The notes beneath the pieces were generated by a model that searched no databases, was not told the origin of the DNA, and saw nothing but the letters and a program-made list of their open reading frames with translations. Of a stretch of 6,042 nucleotides of DNA, positions 1 through 5,733 are shown one piece after another; positions within the stretch are counted from its first letter, which is position 1, and every line of letters starts with the position of its first letter. Position numbers and translations under genes: made by a program. Origin of the DNA: Rhodospirillales bacterium (GTDB lineage Bacteria > Pseudomonadota > Alphaproteobacteria > Acetobacterales > Acetobacteraceae); contig JAGWIE010000097.1 in assembly GCA_028866445.1 (NCBI GenBank), positions 1-6,042 of the forward strand, given 5' to 3'.

Positions 1-1721
1 ATTTTCTCGCGCGCGGCATCATCCATCGCATAAACACTCTTGGCCCCTTGCGTCAGGCGATAGAGCGGCGGCTGTGCCAGATACACATGGCCGTGACGGA
101 TAAGTTCGGGCAATTCGCGGTAAAAAAACGTCATCAACAACGAGGCGATGTGCGCGCCGTCCACATCTGCATCGGTCATGATGATGATGCGCTCATAGCG
201 TAGATTCGCACGGTTGAAGCTGTTGCCTGTGCCGCAGCCCAGCGCCTCGATCAGGTCTTTCAATTCCTGGTTCTGCTTCAGCTTCTCCACGGAAGCCGAG
301 GCGACGTTCAGAATCTTTCCCTTTAGCGGCAGAATCGCCTGGGTGTTGCGGTTGCGCGCCTGTTTGGCGGAGCCACCAGCCGAATCGCCCTCCACCAGAA
401 AAATCTCGGTGCCATCGGCACTTTCCGTGGCGCAGTCAGCCAGTTTGCCGGGCAGGCGCAAACGCCGTGTGGCGGATTTGCGCGGCGTGTCTTTCTGTTC
501 CTTGCGGCGGATTCGCTCTTCCGCGCGGTCCACCACATAAGCCAGCAAATTATCCGCATTGGCCGGATCGCCTGCCAGAAAATGGTCGAACCGGTCGCGC
601 AGCGAGGTTTCGGTCAGCCGGCCGGCTTCCTGCGTTGTGAGTTTTTCCTTGGTCTGGCCTTGGAAATGCGGGTCACGGATGAACAGCGAGAGCTTGGCGC
701 GCAAGCCCCCCAGCACGTCGTCTGCTATAATCGCCGCACCGCGCTTGTTGCCTCGCGTCTCTGCCCAGCTACGCAGCCCTTTCAGCAGCGCGCTGCGCAT
801 CCCCGCTTCATGTGTGCCGCCCAAAGGTGTGGGCACGGTGTTGCAATACGTGTCTATGGTGCCATCGCCCTGTTCCGCCCAGGCCAGTGCCCATTCCAGC
901 TTGCCCTGGTCCTGGCCGTTAATGGCGGCGAATTTCGCCTCGCCCGCCCAGATCTCCGGCAACACCAAAGCGGCCCCGCCCAGTTCAGCCGCCAGCGAGT
1001 CGCGCAAGCCACCGGGAAAGTGCAGCTCCGCCTCGGCAGGCGCATCCGACTCGGCTTTCAGCAGGCTGGCATCACACACCCAGCGGATTTTCACACCCCG
1101 GAACAGATACGCCTTGCTGCGGCAAAGCTTGAACAGCCTGGCGGGCGAGAATTTCAGCGGTCCGAAAATCTCCGTATCCGGTACGAAGCTGATGGTGGTG
1201 CCGCGCCGGTTTTGGGCCGCTCCTACCTCTTCCAGCTTCGTTTGCGGCTGGCCGCGCACATAGCTTTGCCGGTACAGTTTGCGGTCCTTCGCCACCTCGG
1301 CGGTAAAGCTGGAGGAGAGTGCATTCACCACCGATGATCCCACGCCATGCAATCCGCCTGAAGTGGCATAAGCCTTGCCGGAGAATTTGCCGCCGGAATG
1401 CAGCGTGGTGAAAATCACCTCCAGCGCGGATTTGTTCTTGAATTTCGGGTGCGGGTCCACCGGAATACCGCGCCCATTATCGCGCACGGTAAGTTGGTTG
1501 CCAGCACCCAGCCACATCTCGATTGTGCTGGCGTGCCCGGCCACCGCCTCGTCCATGGAATTATCCAGGATTTCGGCGGCCAAATGGTGCAGGGCGTTCT
1601 CATCCGTGCCGCCGATATACATGCCAGGGCGGCGGCGGACAGGCTCCAACCCTTCCAGAACCTCGATATCCTTCGCACCGTAGCTGTCCTTGGCGGGGAT
1701 ATTCTCGAACAGATCGCTCAA
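1..1721 (-). CDS. parE: DNA topoisomerase IV subunit B (ParE), 3' end beyond left edge
   Basis: ATPase subunit of the type IIA topoisomerase that decatenates daughter chromosomes in the cytoplasm, partnered with ParC. The window holds 573 codons; the family is about 650-700 residues in alphaproteobacteria, so only the C-terminal end is missing. Seen in order: GHKL ATPase site with E50 (catalytic base) and N54 in EILDNSMDEA, DNGRG from D81, ATP lid GGLHGVG at 122-128, transducer QTK loop with K358, TOPRIM domain with EGDSAGG from E444 and DADVDG at 517-522 (metal acidic residues D517/D519/D521), and LPLKGKILN between them. The wording around ILNVASAS and the C-terminal YRLTQGAKSVYA matches alphaproteobacterial ParE rather than GyrB. 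The start is TTG at 1719-1721: a TAG codon lies directly upstream in frame and TAAGGAG sits 9 bases before it, so no longer start is possible. It is 67 bases downstream of the patatin gene on the same strand. Confidence 0.95.
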   Translation of the reverse strand, partial: MSDLFENIPAKDSYGAKDIEVLEGLEPVRRRPGMYIGGTDENALHHLAAEILDNSMDEAVAGHASTIEMWLGAGNQLTVRDNGRGIPVDPHPKFKNKSALEVIFTTLHSGGKFSGKAYATSGGLHGVGSSVVNALSSSFTAEVAKDRKLYRQSYVRGQPQTKLEEVGAAQNRRGTTISFVPDTEIFGPLKFSPARLFKLCRSKAYLFRGVKIRWVCDASLLKAESDAPAEAELHFPGGLRDSLAAELGGAALVLPEIWAGEAKFAAINGQDQGKLEWALAWAEQGDGTIDTYCNTVPTPLGGTHEAGMRSALLKGLRSWAETRGNKRGAAIIADDVLGGLRAKLSLFIRDPHFQGQTKEKLTTQEAGRLTETSLRDRFDHFLAGDPANADNLLAYVVDRAEERIRRKEQKDTPRKSATRRLRLPGKLADCATESADGTEIFLVEGDSAGGSAKQARNRNTQAILPLKGKILNVASASVEKLKQNQELKDLIEALGCGTGNSFNRANLRYERIIIMTDADVDGAHIASLLMTFFYRELPELIRHGHVYLAQPPLYRLTQGAKSVYAMDDAAREK

Positions 1722-1730
1722 CTACGCGGA

Positions 1731-1737
1731 CTCCTTA
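1731..1737 (-). promoter_or_regulatory. Ribosome binding site of parE (decides the TTG start)
   Basis: On the minus strand this reads TAAGGAG, a near-perfect Shine-Dalgarno sequence, with 9 bases between its last G and the TTG at 1721. An in-frame TAG at 1722-1724 directly precedes the TTG. The combination fixes a non-ATG start for parE. Confidence 0.75.
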
Positions 1738-1788
1738 ACGCACCGGGCATTCTGGTTGCCACGCCGCGCAGGGCACAGGCAAGGGGGG

Positions 1789-2961
1789 TCATTCCCCGGT
1801 ATGGTGCAGGTCAAATGATCGTATTCCCGGCGTGCCACGAAATTGCAGCCAGTCCTTATGGTTTAGCGTGTTGCGGGTGTCGTAATAGCCGGAGCGCCAA
1901 TGCTCTTTCATGGAGATGCGGCTGAACTCGTAATCCTTGGCATCGCCCTCATAGGCTTTCTGCTTATAGATAAGCTGCATGATATTGATTTCGGGCAGTT
2001 GCTTCAGCTCTTCTTTCGCCGTCCGCTGCTCATCGCTCAGTTGGGCCGCGGGAATTTTTTCAAGCGCGTCGCGCAGCGCCTGCTTCAGCTTGTGGGTTTC
2101 CAAAAAATGGTCGGTGGTGGTGCGGGTGCGGGAGGAATATTGAATATCCTTCTGCCGGGCCAAAACCTCGGGCATGTCGCGCGGGATTTCACCGCTGGCG
2201 GAAAACAAATCCACCTGAAAGGCCAGCAGGTTTTTGGAACCGATATTATCCAGCAGATGTTGCAGCGGTGTGTTGGAAACAAGCCCGCCATCCCAGTAAT
2301 GGTGCTGGTCGATACGGATCATCGGCAGGCCGGGCGGAAGTGCTCCGGAGGCCATGATGTGCTCGGGCTCTATCTCGCGCTCGGCATTGTCGAAATAGGC
2401 GAAATTTGCGGTCTCGACATTCACTGCCCCTACCGCGAGGCGAATTTGTCCTTCGTTGATCAGGTTGAAATCAACCAGCATTTCCAAGGTGTGATGCAGG
2501 GGGGAGGTGTCGTAAAGTGCTGTTGAAAACCGTGCCCCCCGCGGTGCAAGAAAGCCCGCGAACGGCACGGGTTTGAAAAACCCAGGCTGGCCGAACATCA
2601 TGCCGTTCATGGCGGAAAGCCCGTTGCGCAGCTTGCGGGCGCTATCGCCCTCAAACCAGGCTGTGAATGGGTCTCGCGCGGTAATATCCGTCCAGAATTT
2701 CTCCAGCCGCTCCACCCGGTGTTCGGGCTTATTGCCAGCGATGATGGCGGAGTTCACGGCACCGATGGAAACGCCAGCCACCCAGTCCGGCTCCAGTCCG
2801 GCCTCATGAAGTGCCTGATACACGCCCGCCTGATAGGCCCCCAGCGCGCCGCCGCCTTGCAGCACCAGCCCGATCATGTCGCAGCCCTTGGGCCGCTCGA
2901 TCGGCGAGATAGGCAGCAATTTCCTGCGGTGCGGGCGCTTGGGGTCGGAGAGTATATCCAT
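1789..2961 (-). CDS. Patatin-like phospholipase / lipid acyl hydrolase with DUF3734-like C-terminal region
   Basis: Predicted serine acyl hydrolase acting on phospholipid or other acyl esters; the true substrate cannot be read from the sequence. From the chosen ATG the protein has 390 residues. Seen: oxyanion-hole loop GGGALG at 36-41, nucleophile elbow GVSIG with Ser65, the ASGALP segment typical of patatins near 204-209, and DGG with Asp224, giving the Ser-Asp dyad. The C-terminal half (QVDLFSA, RQKDIQYSSRTR, then DYEFSRISMKEHWRSGY) resembles the DUF3734 region of proteobacterial patatin proteins; this is recalled, not searched. No signal peptide or membrane segment is evident, so it is probably cytoplasmic or peripheral. 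ATG 2961 was chosen because GAAGGAT lies 10 bases upstream. Other possible starts are TTG 3018 (409 residues, weak site) and ATG 2877 (362 residues, AAGGG 7 bases upstream, beginning directly at the patatin domain). The gene ends in TGA. A candidate promoter lies before it, and parE follows. Confidence 0.9.
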   Translation of the reverse strand: MDILSDPKRPHRRKLLPISPIERPKGCDMIGLVLQGGGALGAYQAGVYQALHEAGLEPDWVAGVSIGAVNSAIIAGNKPEHRVERLEKFWTDITARDPFTAWFEGDSARKLRNGLSAMNGMMFGQPGFFKPVPFAGFLAPRGARFSTALYDTSPLHHTLEMLVDFNLINEGQIRLAVGAVNVETANFAYFDNAEREIEPEHIMASGALPPGLPMIRIDQHHYWDGGLVSNTPLQHLLDNIGSKNLLAFQVDLFSASGEIPRDMPEVLARQKDIQYSSRTRTTTDHFLETHKLKQALRDALEKIPAAQLSDEQRTAKEELKQLPEINIMQLIYKQKAYEGDAKDYEFSRISMKEHWRSGYYDTRNTLNHKDWLQFRGTPGIRSFDLHHTGE

Positions 2962-2970
2962 GGGATGCTG

Positions 2971-2977
2971 ATCCTTC
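2971..2977 (-). promoter_or_regulatory. Ribosome binding site supporting the 2961 start of the patatin gene
   Basis: The minus strand reads GAAGGAT; AAGGA ends 10 bases before the ATG at 2961. It favours this ATG over the longer TTG 3018 start, which has only a weak GGTGG upstream. The competing ATG at 2877 also has a usable AAGGG, so the choice is not settled. Confidence 0.5.
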
Positions 2978-3017
2978 ACGGCGAGCGGCTCCAGGGCTTG
3001 TGCCCAGGGCTCGCTCA

Positions 3018-3046
3018 ATTCATGCCACCGCGCGGGCGCATGTCAA
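3018..3046 (-). promoter_or_regulatory. Candidate sigma70-type promoter of the patatin gene
   Basis: The minus strand has a perfect -35 hexamer TTGACA (3046-3041), a 17-base spacer (3040-3024) and a poor -10 hexamer ATGAAT (3023-3018; 3 of 6 consensus positions). A transcript would begin near 3011, after the TTG at 3018 and about 50 bases before the ATG at 2961, which fits the preferred start. The weak -10 would suit an activated or regulated promoter, or the match may be chance. Confidence 0.35.
3021..3042 (-). promoter_or_regulatory. 22-base near-palindrome in the promoter spacer (operator candidate)
   Basis: The sequence is CATGC, CA, the perfect palindrome CCGCGCGG, GC, GCATG, so 9 of 11 symmetric base pairs match about the centre 3031/3032. 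It fills the stretch between the TTGACA and the proposed -10. Two-fold symmetry of this length in a spacer is typical of a repressor or MerR-type activator site. No regulator gene is in the window, and GC-rich sequence makes short dyads common. Confidence 0.3.
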
Positions 3047-3055
3047 ACCGGCCTT

Positions 3056-3083
3056 GCTGAAGGATATATGAAATTCGTTCAGC
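3056..3083 (-). repeat. Inverted repeat GCTGAA-N16-TTCAGC upstream of the patatin promoter
   Basis: Perfect 6-base arms (3056-3061 and 3078-3083) flank an AT-rich 16-base centre in the gap between the DLH and patatin genes. The centre lies about 58 bases upstream of the proposed transcription start, a position used by activators. A weak hairpin after the DLH stop codon is an alternative; there is no T-run to make it a terminator. Confidence 0.25.
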
Positions 3084-3093
3084 CGTGCCGTGG

Positions 3094-3750
3094 TCAGCGC
3101 AGATGCTCGGCGAAAAAGGCCAATGAGCGCAGCTCCGCCAGCTCCCAATCCTTGGCACTGTAGCTGGGGCGGGGGTCGCAGCCAAAGCCGTGCTGCGCGC
3201 CTTCATACACAAACACATCCACGCTTGGCTGTGCGGCCTTAATCGCCTCCACATCGCTCAGCGGAATGCTGTGGTCCTCAGTGCCGAAATGCATCTGCAC
3301 CGGGCAGTTCGGCTTGGCGGTTTTGGTGGCGGCAATGCCCGCGCCATACCAGCAGCTTGCCGCCTTGAAATGCTTAGTCTGCGTTGCGCCATTCCAGGCC
3401 AAGGTGCCACCCCAGCAATAGCCAATAATTCCCACCGGTTTGCCGGAAAATGCAGCGGCGGTGGCCTCCAAATCCAGCAGCGTTTTTTCTTCGGGAATTT
3501 TTGCCCGCGCCTCCAGCCCGGCTTTAACCCCCGCTTCTGAATAATCCAGCTCCATACCTGGTTCCACGCGGTCGAAAATCGCTGGGGCCAGCACGCGGTA
3601 GCCGTATCCGGCCAGGCGCTCCGCCACTTCGCGGATATGCGGGTTCACGCCAAAAATCTCCTGCACAACCAGCAGGCCACGGGGGGCGTTTACATTCCCG
3701 GCTTCGAAGGCTTGAAACTTATGTCCGTCAGCGGCGGTCAATGTCATCAT
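3094..3750 (-). CDS. Dienelactone hydrolase family protein (carboxymethylenebutenolidase-like)
   Basis: Cytoplasmic alpha/beta hydrolase of 218 residues, close to the usual 220-240 of the family. Known members open dienelactone to maleylacetate in chlorocatechol breakdown, but most chromosomal homologues have undetermined ester substrates. Seen: QEIFG with E31 (the glutamate that pairs with the nucleophile in DLH), GYCWGG with Cys112 as nucleophile, FGTEDHSIP with Asp159, and GAQHGF with His187, so the Cys-Asp-His triad is complete. The start is ATG 3750, with AAGGG 10 bases upstream; ATG 3747 is adjacent. A longer reading from TTG 3789 adds 13 residues unlike the family. It lies 42 bases after the rppH stop codon and is probably cotranscribed with it. 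No aromatic-degradation genes are nearby, so a catabolic role is not supported by context. Confidence 0.9.
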   Translation of the reverse strand: MMTLTAADGHKFQAFEAGNVNAPRGLLVVQEIFGVNPHIREVAERLAGYGYRVLAPAIFDRVEPGMELDYSEAGVKAGLEARAKIPEEKTLLDLEATAAAFSGKPVGIIGYCWGGTLAWNGATQTKHFKAASCWYGAGIAATKTAKPNCPVQMHFGTEDHSIPLSDVEAIKAAQPSVDVFVYEGAQHGFGCDPRPSYSAKDWELAELRSLAFFAEHLR

Positions 3751-3760
3751 GGTCTGCGAT

Positions 3761-3765
3761 CCCTT
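3761..3765 (-). promoter_or_regulatory. Ribosome binding site deciding the ATG start of the DLH gene
   Basis: The minus strand reads AAGGG, within AAAAAGGGA, 10 bases before ATG 3750. It favours that ATG over the upstream TTG at 3789, whose product would carry an extra 13 residues and begin only 3 bases after the rppH stop codon. Confidence 0.5.
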
Positions 3766-3792
3766 TTTGCCAGGCACACGCAATTCCAAAAA

Positions 3793-4263
3793 TTACGCGT
3801 ATGGCGCGAATTCCCGCGCCAGCTTCTCATAGATGTCTCGTTTGAACGCCACTGCAAGATGCGGCAGCTCATCCAGCCGCGCCCATTTCCAGTCCTCAAA
3901 TTCCGGGTGTGCATCAGCGTGTAGGTTTATATCAGAATCCTCACCGGTGAATCGCAGCGCGAACCATCTCTGCCGCTGTCCGCGATATTTCCCATTCCAC
4001 GCCACGCCCACCAAATGCGGCGGCAGATCATAAAGCAGCCAATCAGGATATTCGGCAATAATCTCCGCCTTATCGGTGCCGATTTCCTCTTTCAGCTCGC
4101 GCAAAACGGCAAGGCGAATGTTCTCGCCTTCATCAACACCACCTTGCGGCAATTGCCACGCATCAGGAAAGCCTTTGCGCCTGCCTACAAATACCAGCCC
4201 AGCCTTGGAGAACAGCACAGCGCCGACATTCAGCCGGTAGGGCAAGGATTCGTGGTTTGCCAT
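3793..4263 (-). CDS. rppH: RNA pyrophosphohydrolase RppH (Nudix hydrolase)
   Basis: Removes pyrophosphate from the 5' triphosphate end of mRNA, which opens transcripts to RNase E-type decay; the invasion-associated IalA proteins of alphaproteobacteria are the same family. The 156 residues match the family size. Seen: the complete Nudix box at 41-63 (G41, E47, R55, E56, E59, E60, G62) with the three metal-binding glutamates, preceded by AWQLPQGGVDEGE, and the RppH-specific stretch KYRGQRQRWF near 92-101. These separate it from MutT and ADP-sugar Nudix enzymes. ATG 4263 has AGGAG 12 bases upstream, a rather long spacing. The intervening bases hold the 10-base palindrome GCACCGGTGC (4267-4276). 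Only 15 bases separate it from ctpA, whose TAG stop abuts this Shine-Dalgarno, so the two are probably translationally coupled. Confidence 0.93.
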   Translation of the reverse strand: MANHESLPYRLNVGAVLFSKAGLVFVGRRKGFPDAWQLPQGGVDEGENIRLAVLRELKEEIGTDKAEIIAEYPDWLLYDLPPHLVGVAWNGKYRGQRQRWFALRFTGEDSDINLHADAHPEFEDWKWARLDELPHLAVAFKRDIYEKLAREFAPYA

Positions 4264-4278
4264 GGCGCACCGGTGCTC

Positions 4279-5652
4279 CTAATTCGCGGCCGTTGTCACT
4301 GAAGAGGCTTTCATATCCGCGATCAGCTTCAACGCCATCTGTAGCTGGAAATCCGTGGAGGGCTTGGTAGGGTCGAAAGCGGGCCAATTGGCGGGCGGTT
4401 TGTCAGGAATGCTGGCGGCCACTGGCGGCAAGGGCAAAGCAGGTGGCAAAGGCGGTGTTTTTTGCTGTGTCGGGTTGGTGAAGGCGTTCAGCAAATCCGT
4501 CTCGCGCAGTTGCGAGAACGCGTCCTGCGGCGTCGCGGTGTCGGAGACATGCACATTCGGCGTCACGCCATAATCCTGGATCGACTTGCCAGACGGCGTG
4601 AAATACAGCGCCGTGGTCAGCCGCAGCGCACCTTCATTGTCGATGGGGATGATGGTCTGCACGGAGCCTTTGCCGAAGGTCTTGGTGCCCAGCACCAGCG
4701 CGCGGCGATTCTGCTGCAAGGCCGCTGTTACAATCTCCGCGGCTGAAGCTGTGCCGGCATTGGTCAGCACCACCATCGGCGCGCCGTTCAGAATATCATT
4801 ATCCTGCGCGTACCAAACCTGGTCATCTTCCGGGTGCCGGCCATGGGTTGAAACAATCTCACCGCTGGTCAGGAAATCATCGCTCACCGCTACGGCCTGG
4901 TCCAGCAGCCCGCCGGGGTTGTCGCGCAAATCCAGAATATAGCCGTGGATATTGCCATGGGCCTGGGCAGCAAGGCTGCGCACCGCATCGCGGATATGCG
5001 GGTCGGCATTCTCGTCAAAACTATCCAGCCGGATATAGCCGACCGGCCCGGCGCTGCTGGTGAGCAGCTTGGATTTCACATCCTGAATATGGATTTTCTC
5101 GCGCGTCAGCGTCACGTGCACCGGGGTGTTGATGCCGTTGCGCTTCAGGGTGAGCGTAATCTGGGTTCCGGCTGGCCCGCGCATTTTGGCCACCGCATCG
5201 TCCAGAGAGAGACCATCGGTATCATGGCCGTCGATCTCAACGATGATATCGCCCGGCTTGATCCCGGCCTTCGCACCCGGCGTGCCATCGATTGGGGAGA
5301 TCACTTTCAGCAACCCGCCTGCTTCGGTTACTTCCAGCCCCAGCCCGCCAAATTCACCGGAGGTTTGCACCTGCATATCGGCATATTGCCGCGCGTTCAT
5401 GTAACTTGAATGCGGGTCGAGCCCCGAGAGCATACCATTGGCGGCGTTATAGATCAGCTTGTCCGTCGGCGGATCAATCACGTAATTCTGTTTGATCTGC
5501 GAGAAAATATCGCTGAACAGGGAAAGTTGCTGATAGGTGCTGTCATTTGGCGAGGCCTGGCCAAACGCGCGTGATAAAGGCTGCGTGAGCGAACCGGCGG
5601 CCAATCCCGCTGCAAAAATTCCGCCGAGCATTAAACCGCTGCGCAACCGCAT
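4279..5652 (-). CDS. ctpA: S41 family C-terminal processing peptidase (CtpA-like)
   Basis: Periplasmic serine protease of 457 residues that trims or degrades envelope proteins from their C-termini. Seen in order: N-terminal hydrophobic signal or anchor (about 5-25, followed by AFGQA near 29-33), the GLDPHSSYM signature at 77-85, a PDZ domain about 98-172 with GGLGLEV as ligand-binding loop, then the protease core with DLRDNPGG at 241-248. Catalytic Ser303 is in GTASAAEI, Lys328 in TFGKGSVQ and Gln332 four residues on; spacing equals the Ser-Lys-Gln set of Bacillus CtpB. A proline-rich linker (399-420) precedes a short charged tail. ATG 5652 has GAGGA 8 bases upstream. In other bacteria such proteases limit peptidoglycan hydrolases, which fits the envC-like gene just upstream; that link here is inference. 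The gene name follows family usage; paralogues exist. Confidence 0.93.
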   Translation of the reverse strand: MRLRSGLMLGGIFAAGLAAGSLTQPLSRAFGQASPNDSTYQQLSLFSDIFSQIKQNYVIDPPTDKLIYNAANGMLSGLDPHSSYMNARQYADMQVQTSGEFGGLGLEVTEAGGLLKVISPIDGTPGAKAGIKPGDIIVEIDGHDTDGLSLDDAVAKMRGPAGTQITLTLKRNGINTPVHVTLTREKIHIQDVKSKLLTSSAGPVGYIRLDSFDENADPHIRDAVRSLAAQAHGNIHGYILDLRDNPGGLLDQAVAVSDDFLTSGEIVSTHGRHPEDDQVWYAQDNDILNGAPMVVLTNAGTASAAEIVTAALQQNRRALVLGTKTFGKGSVQTIIPIDNEGALRLTTALYFTPSGKSIQDYGVTPNVHVSDTATPQDAFSQLRETDLLNAFTNPTQQKTPPLPPALPLPPVAASIPDKPPANWPAFDPTKPSTDFQLQMALKLIADMKASSVTTAAN

Positions 5653-5671
5653 ATACTACTTCCTCTTAAAT

Positions 5672-5691
5672 GCCGGGCGCGTTGCCCTGGC
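5672..5691 (-). other. Weak hairpin in the envC-ctpA gap
   Basis: GCCGGGC and GCCCTGGC can pair, with one bulged base, around the 5-base loop GCGTT. On the transcript it ends just before the AT-rich TTAAGAGGA leader of ctpA. No T-run follows, so it is not an intrinsic terminator. It could affect access to the ctpA ribosome site or may be chance in GC-rich sequence. Confidence 0.2.
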
Positions 5692-5706
5692 CTCATTAGA
5701 TAGCAT

Positions 5707-5733
5707 CCGGGCTGGATTATCCAGAGTGCCCGG
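5707..5733 (-). other. Strong inverted repeat across the envC stop codon
   Basis: CCGGGC (5707-5712) pairs with GCCCGG (5728-5733), and inside it CTGGAT-T-ATCCAG (5712-5724) is a perfect dyad, with 4 unpaired bases (GAGT) on one side. The envC TAA stop lies in the apical loop. Downstream on the transcript comes ATGCTATCTAATG, not a T-run, so a standard terminator is unlikely. An RNA-processing or 3'-stabilising stem, or partial attenuation before ctpA, are possible roles. Confidence 0.35.

Noticed and set aside
559..1337. Long plus-strand open frames of 234 and 251 codons opposite parE
   Set aside because: They lie wholly antisense to parE, whose ATPase, transducer and TOPRIM motifs read without a break. 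Their products are low-complexity Ser/Pro/Arg or Gln/Arg-rich with no family resemblance; GC-rich codon bias produces such frames.
1..1721. GyrB instead of ParE
   Set aside because: ILNVASAS after LPLKGKILN, MTDADVDGAHIASLL and YRLTQGAKSVYA follow the alphaproteobacterial ParE pattern. GyrB has ILNVEKA-type wording and TDADVDGSHIRTLL.
1756..1782. Inverted repeat TTGCC-N17-GGCAA between the patatin and parE genes as a terminator
   Set aside because: The arms are only 5 bases, the loop is 17, and no T-run follows on the minus strand.
1900..2526. 208-codon plus-strand open frame opposite the patatin gene
   Set aside because: It is antisense to the conserved C-terminal half of the patatin protein and shows no recognisable motif. 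The hydrophobic stretches arise from the complementary reading of charged codons.
2782..2802. Tandem copy of CCAGTCCGGC
   Set aside because: Two 10-base copies at an 11-base period lie inside the conserved GLEPDW coding stretch of the patatin gene. The period is not a multiple of three and there are no further copies, so it is a codon coincidence.
3748..3789. Longer DLH product from TTG 3789
   Set aside because: The added 13 residues do not resemble the start of the family, and ATG 3750 has a good AAGGG at 10 bases.
4396..4460. Low-complexity GGC/AAA-rich stretch as a repeat element
   Set aside because: It encodes the proline-rich linker of the S41 protease in frame; such linkers are common near the C-terminus of these proteins.
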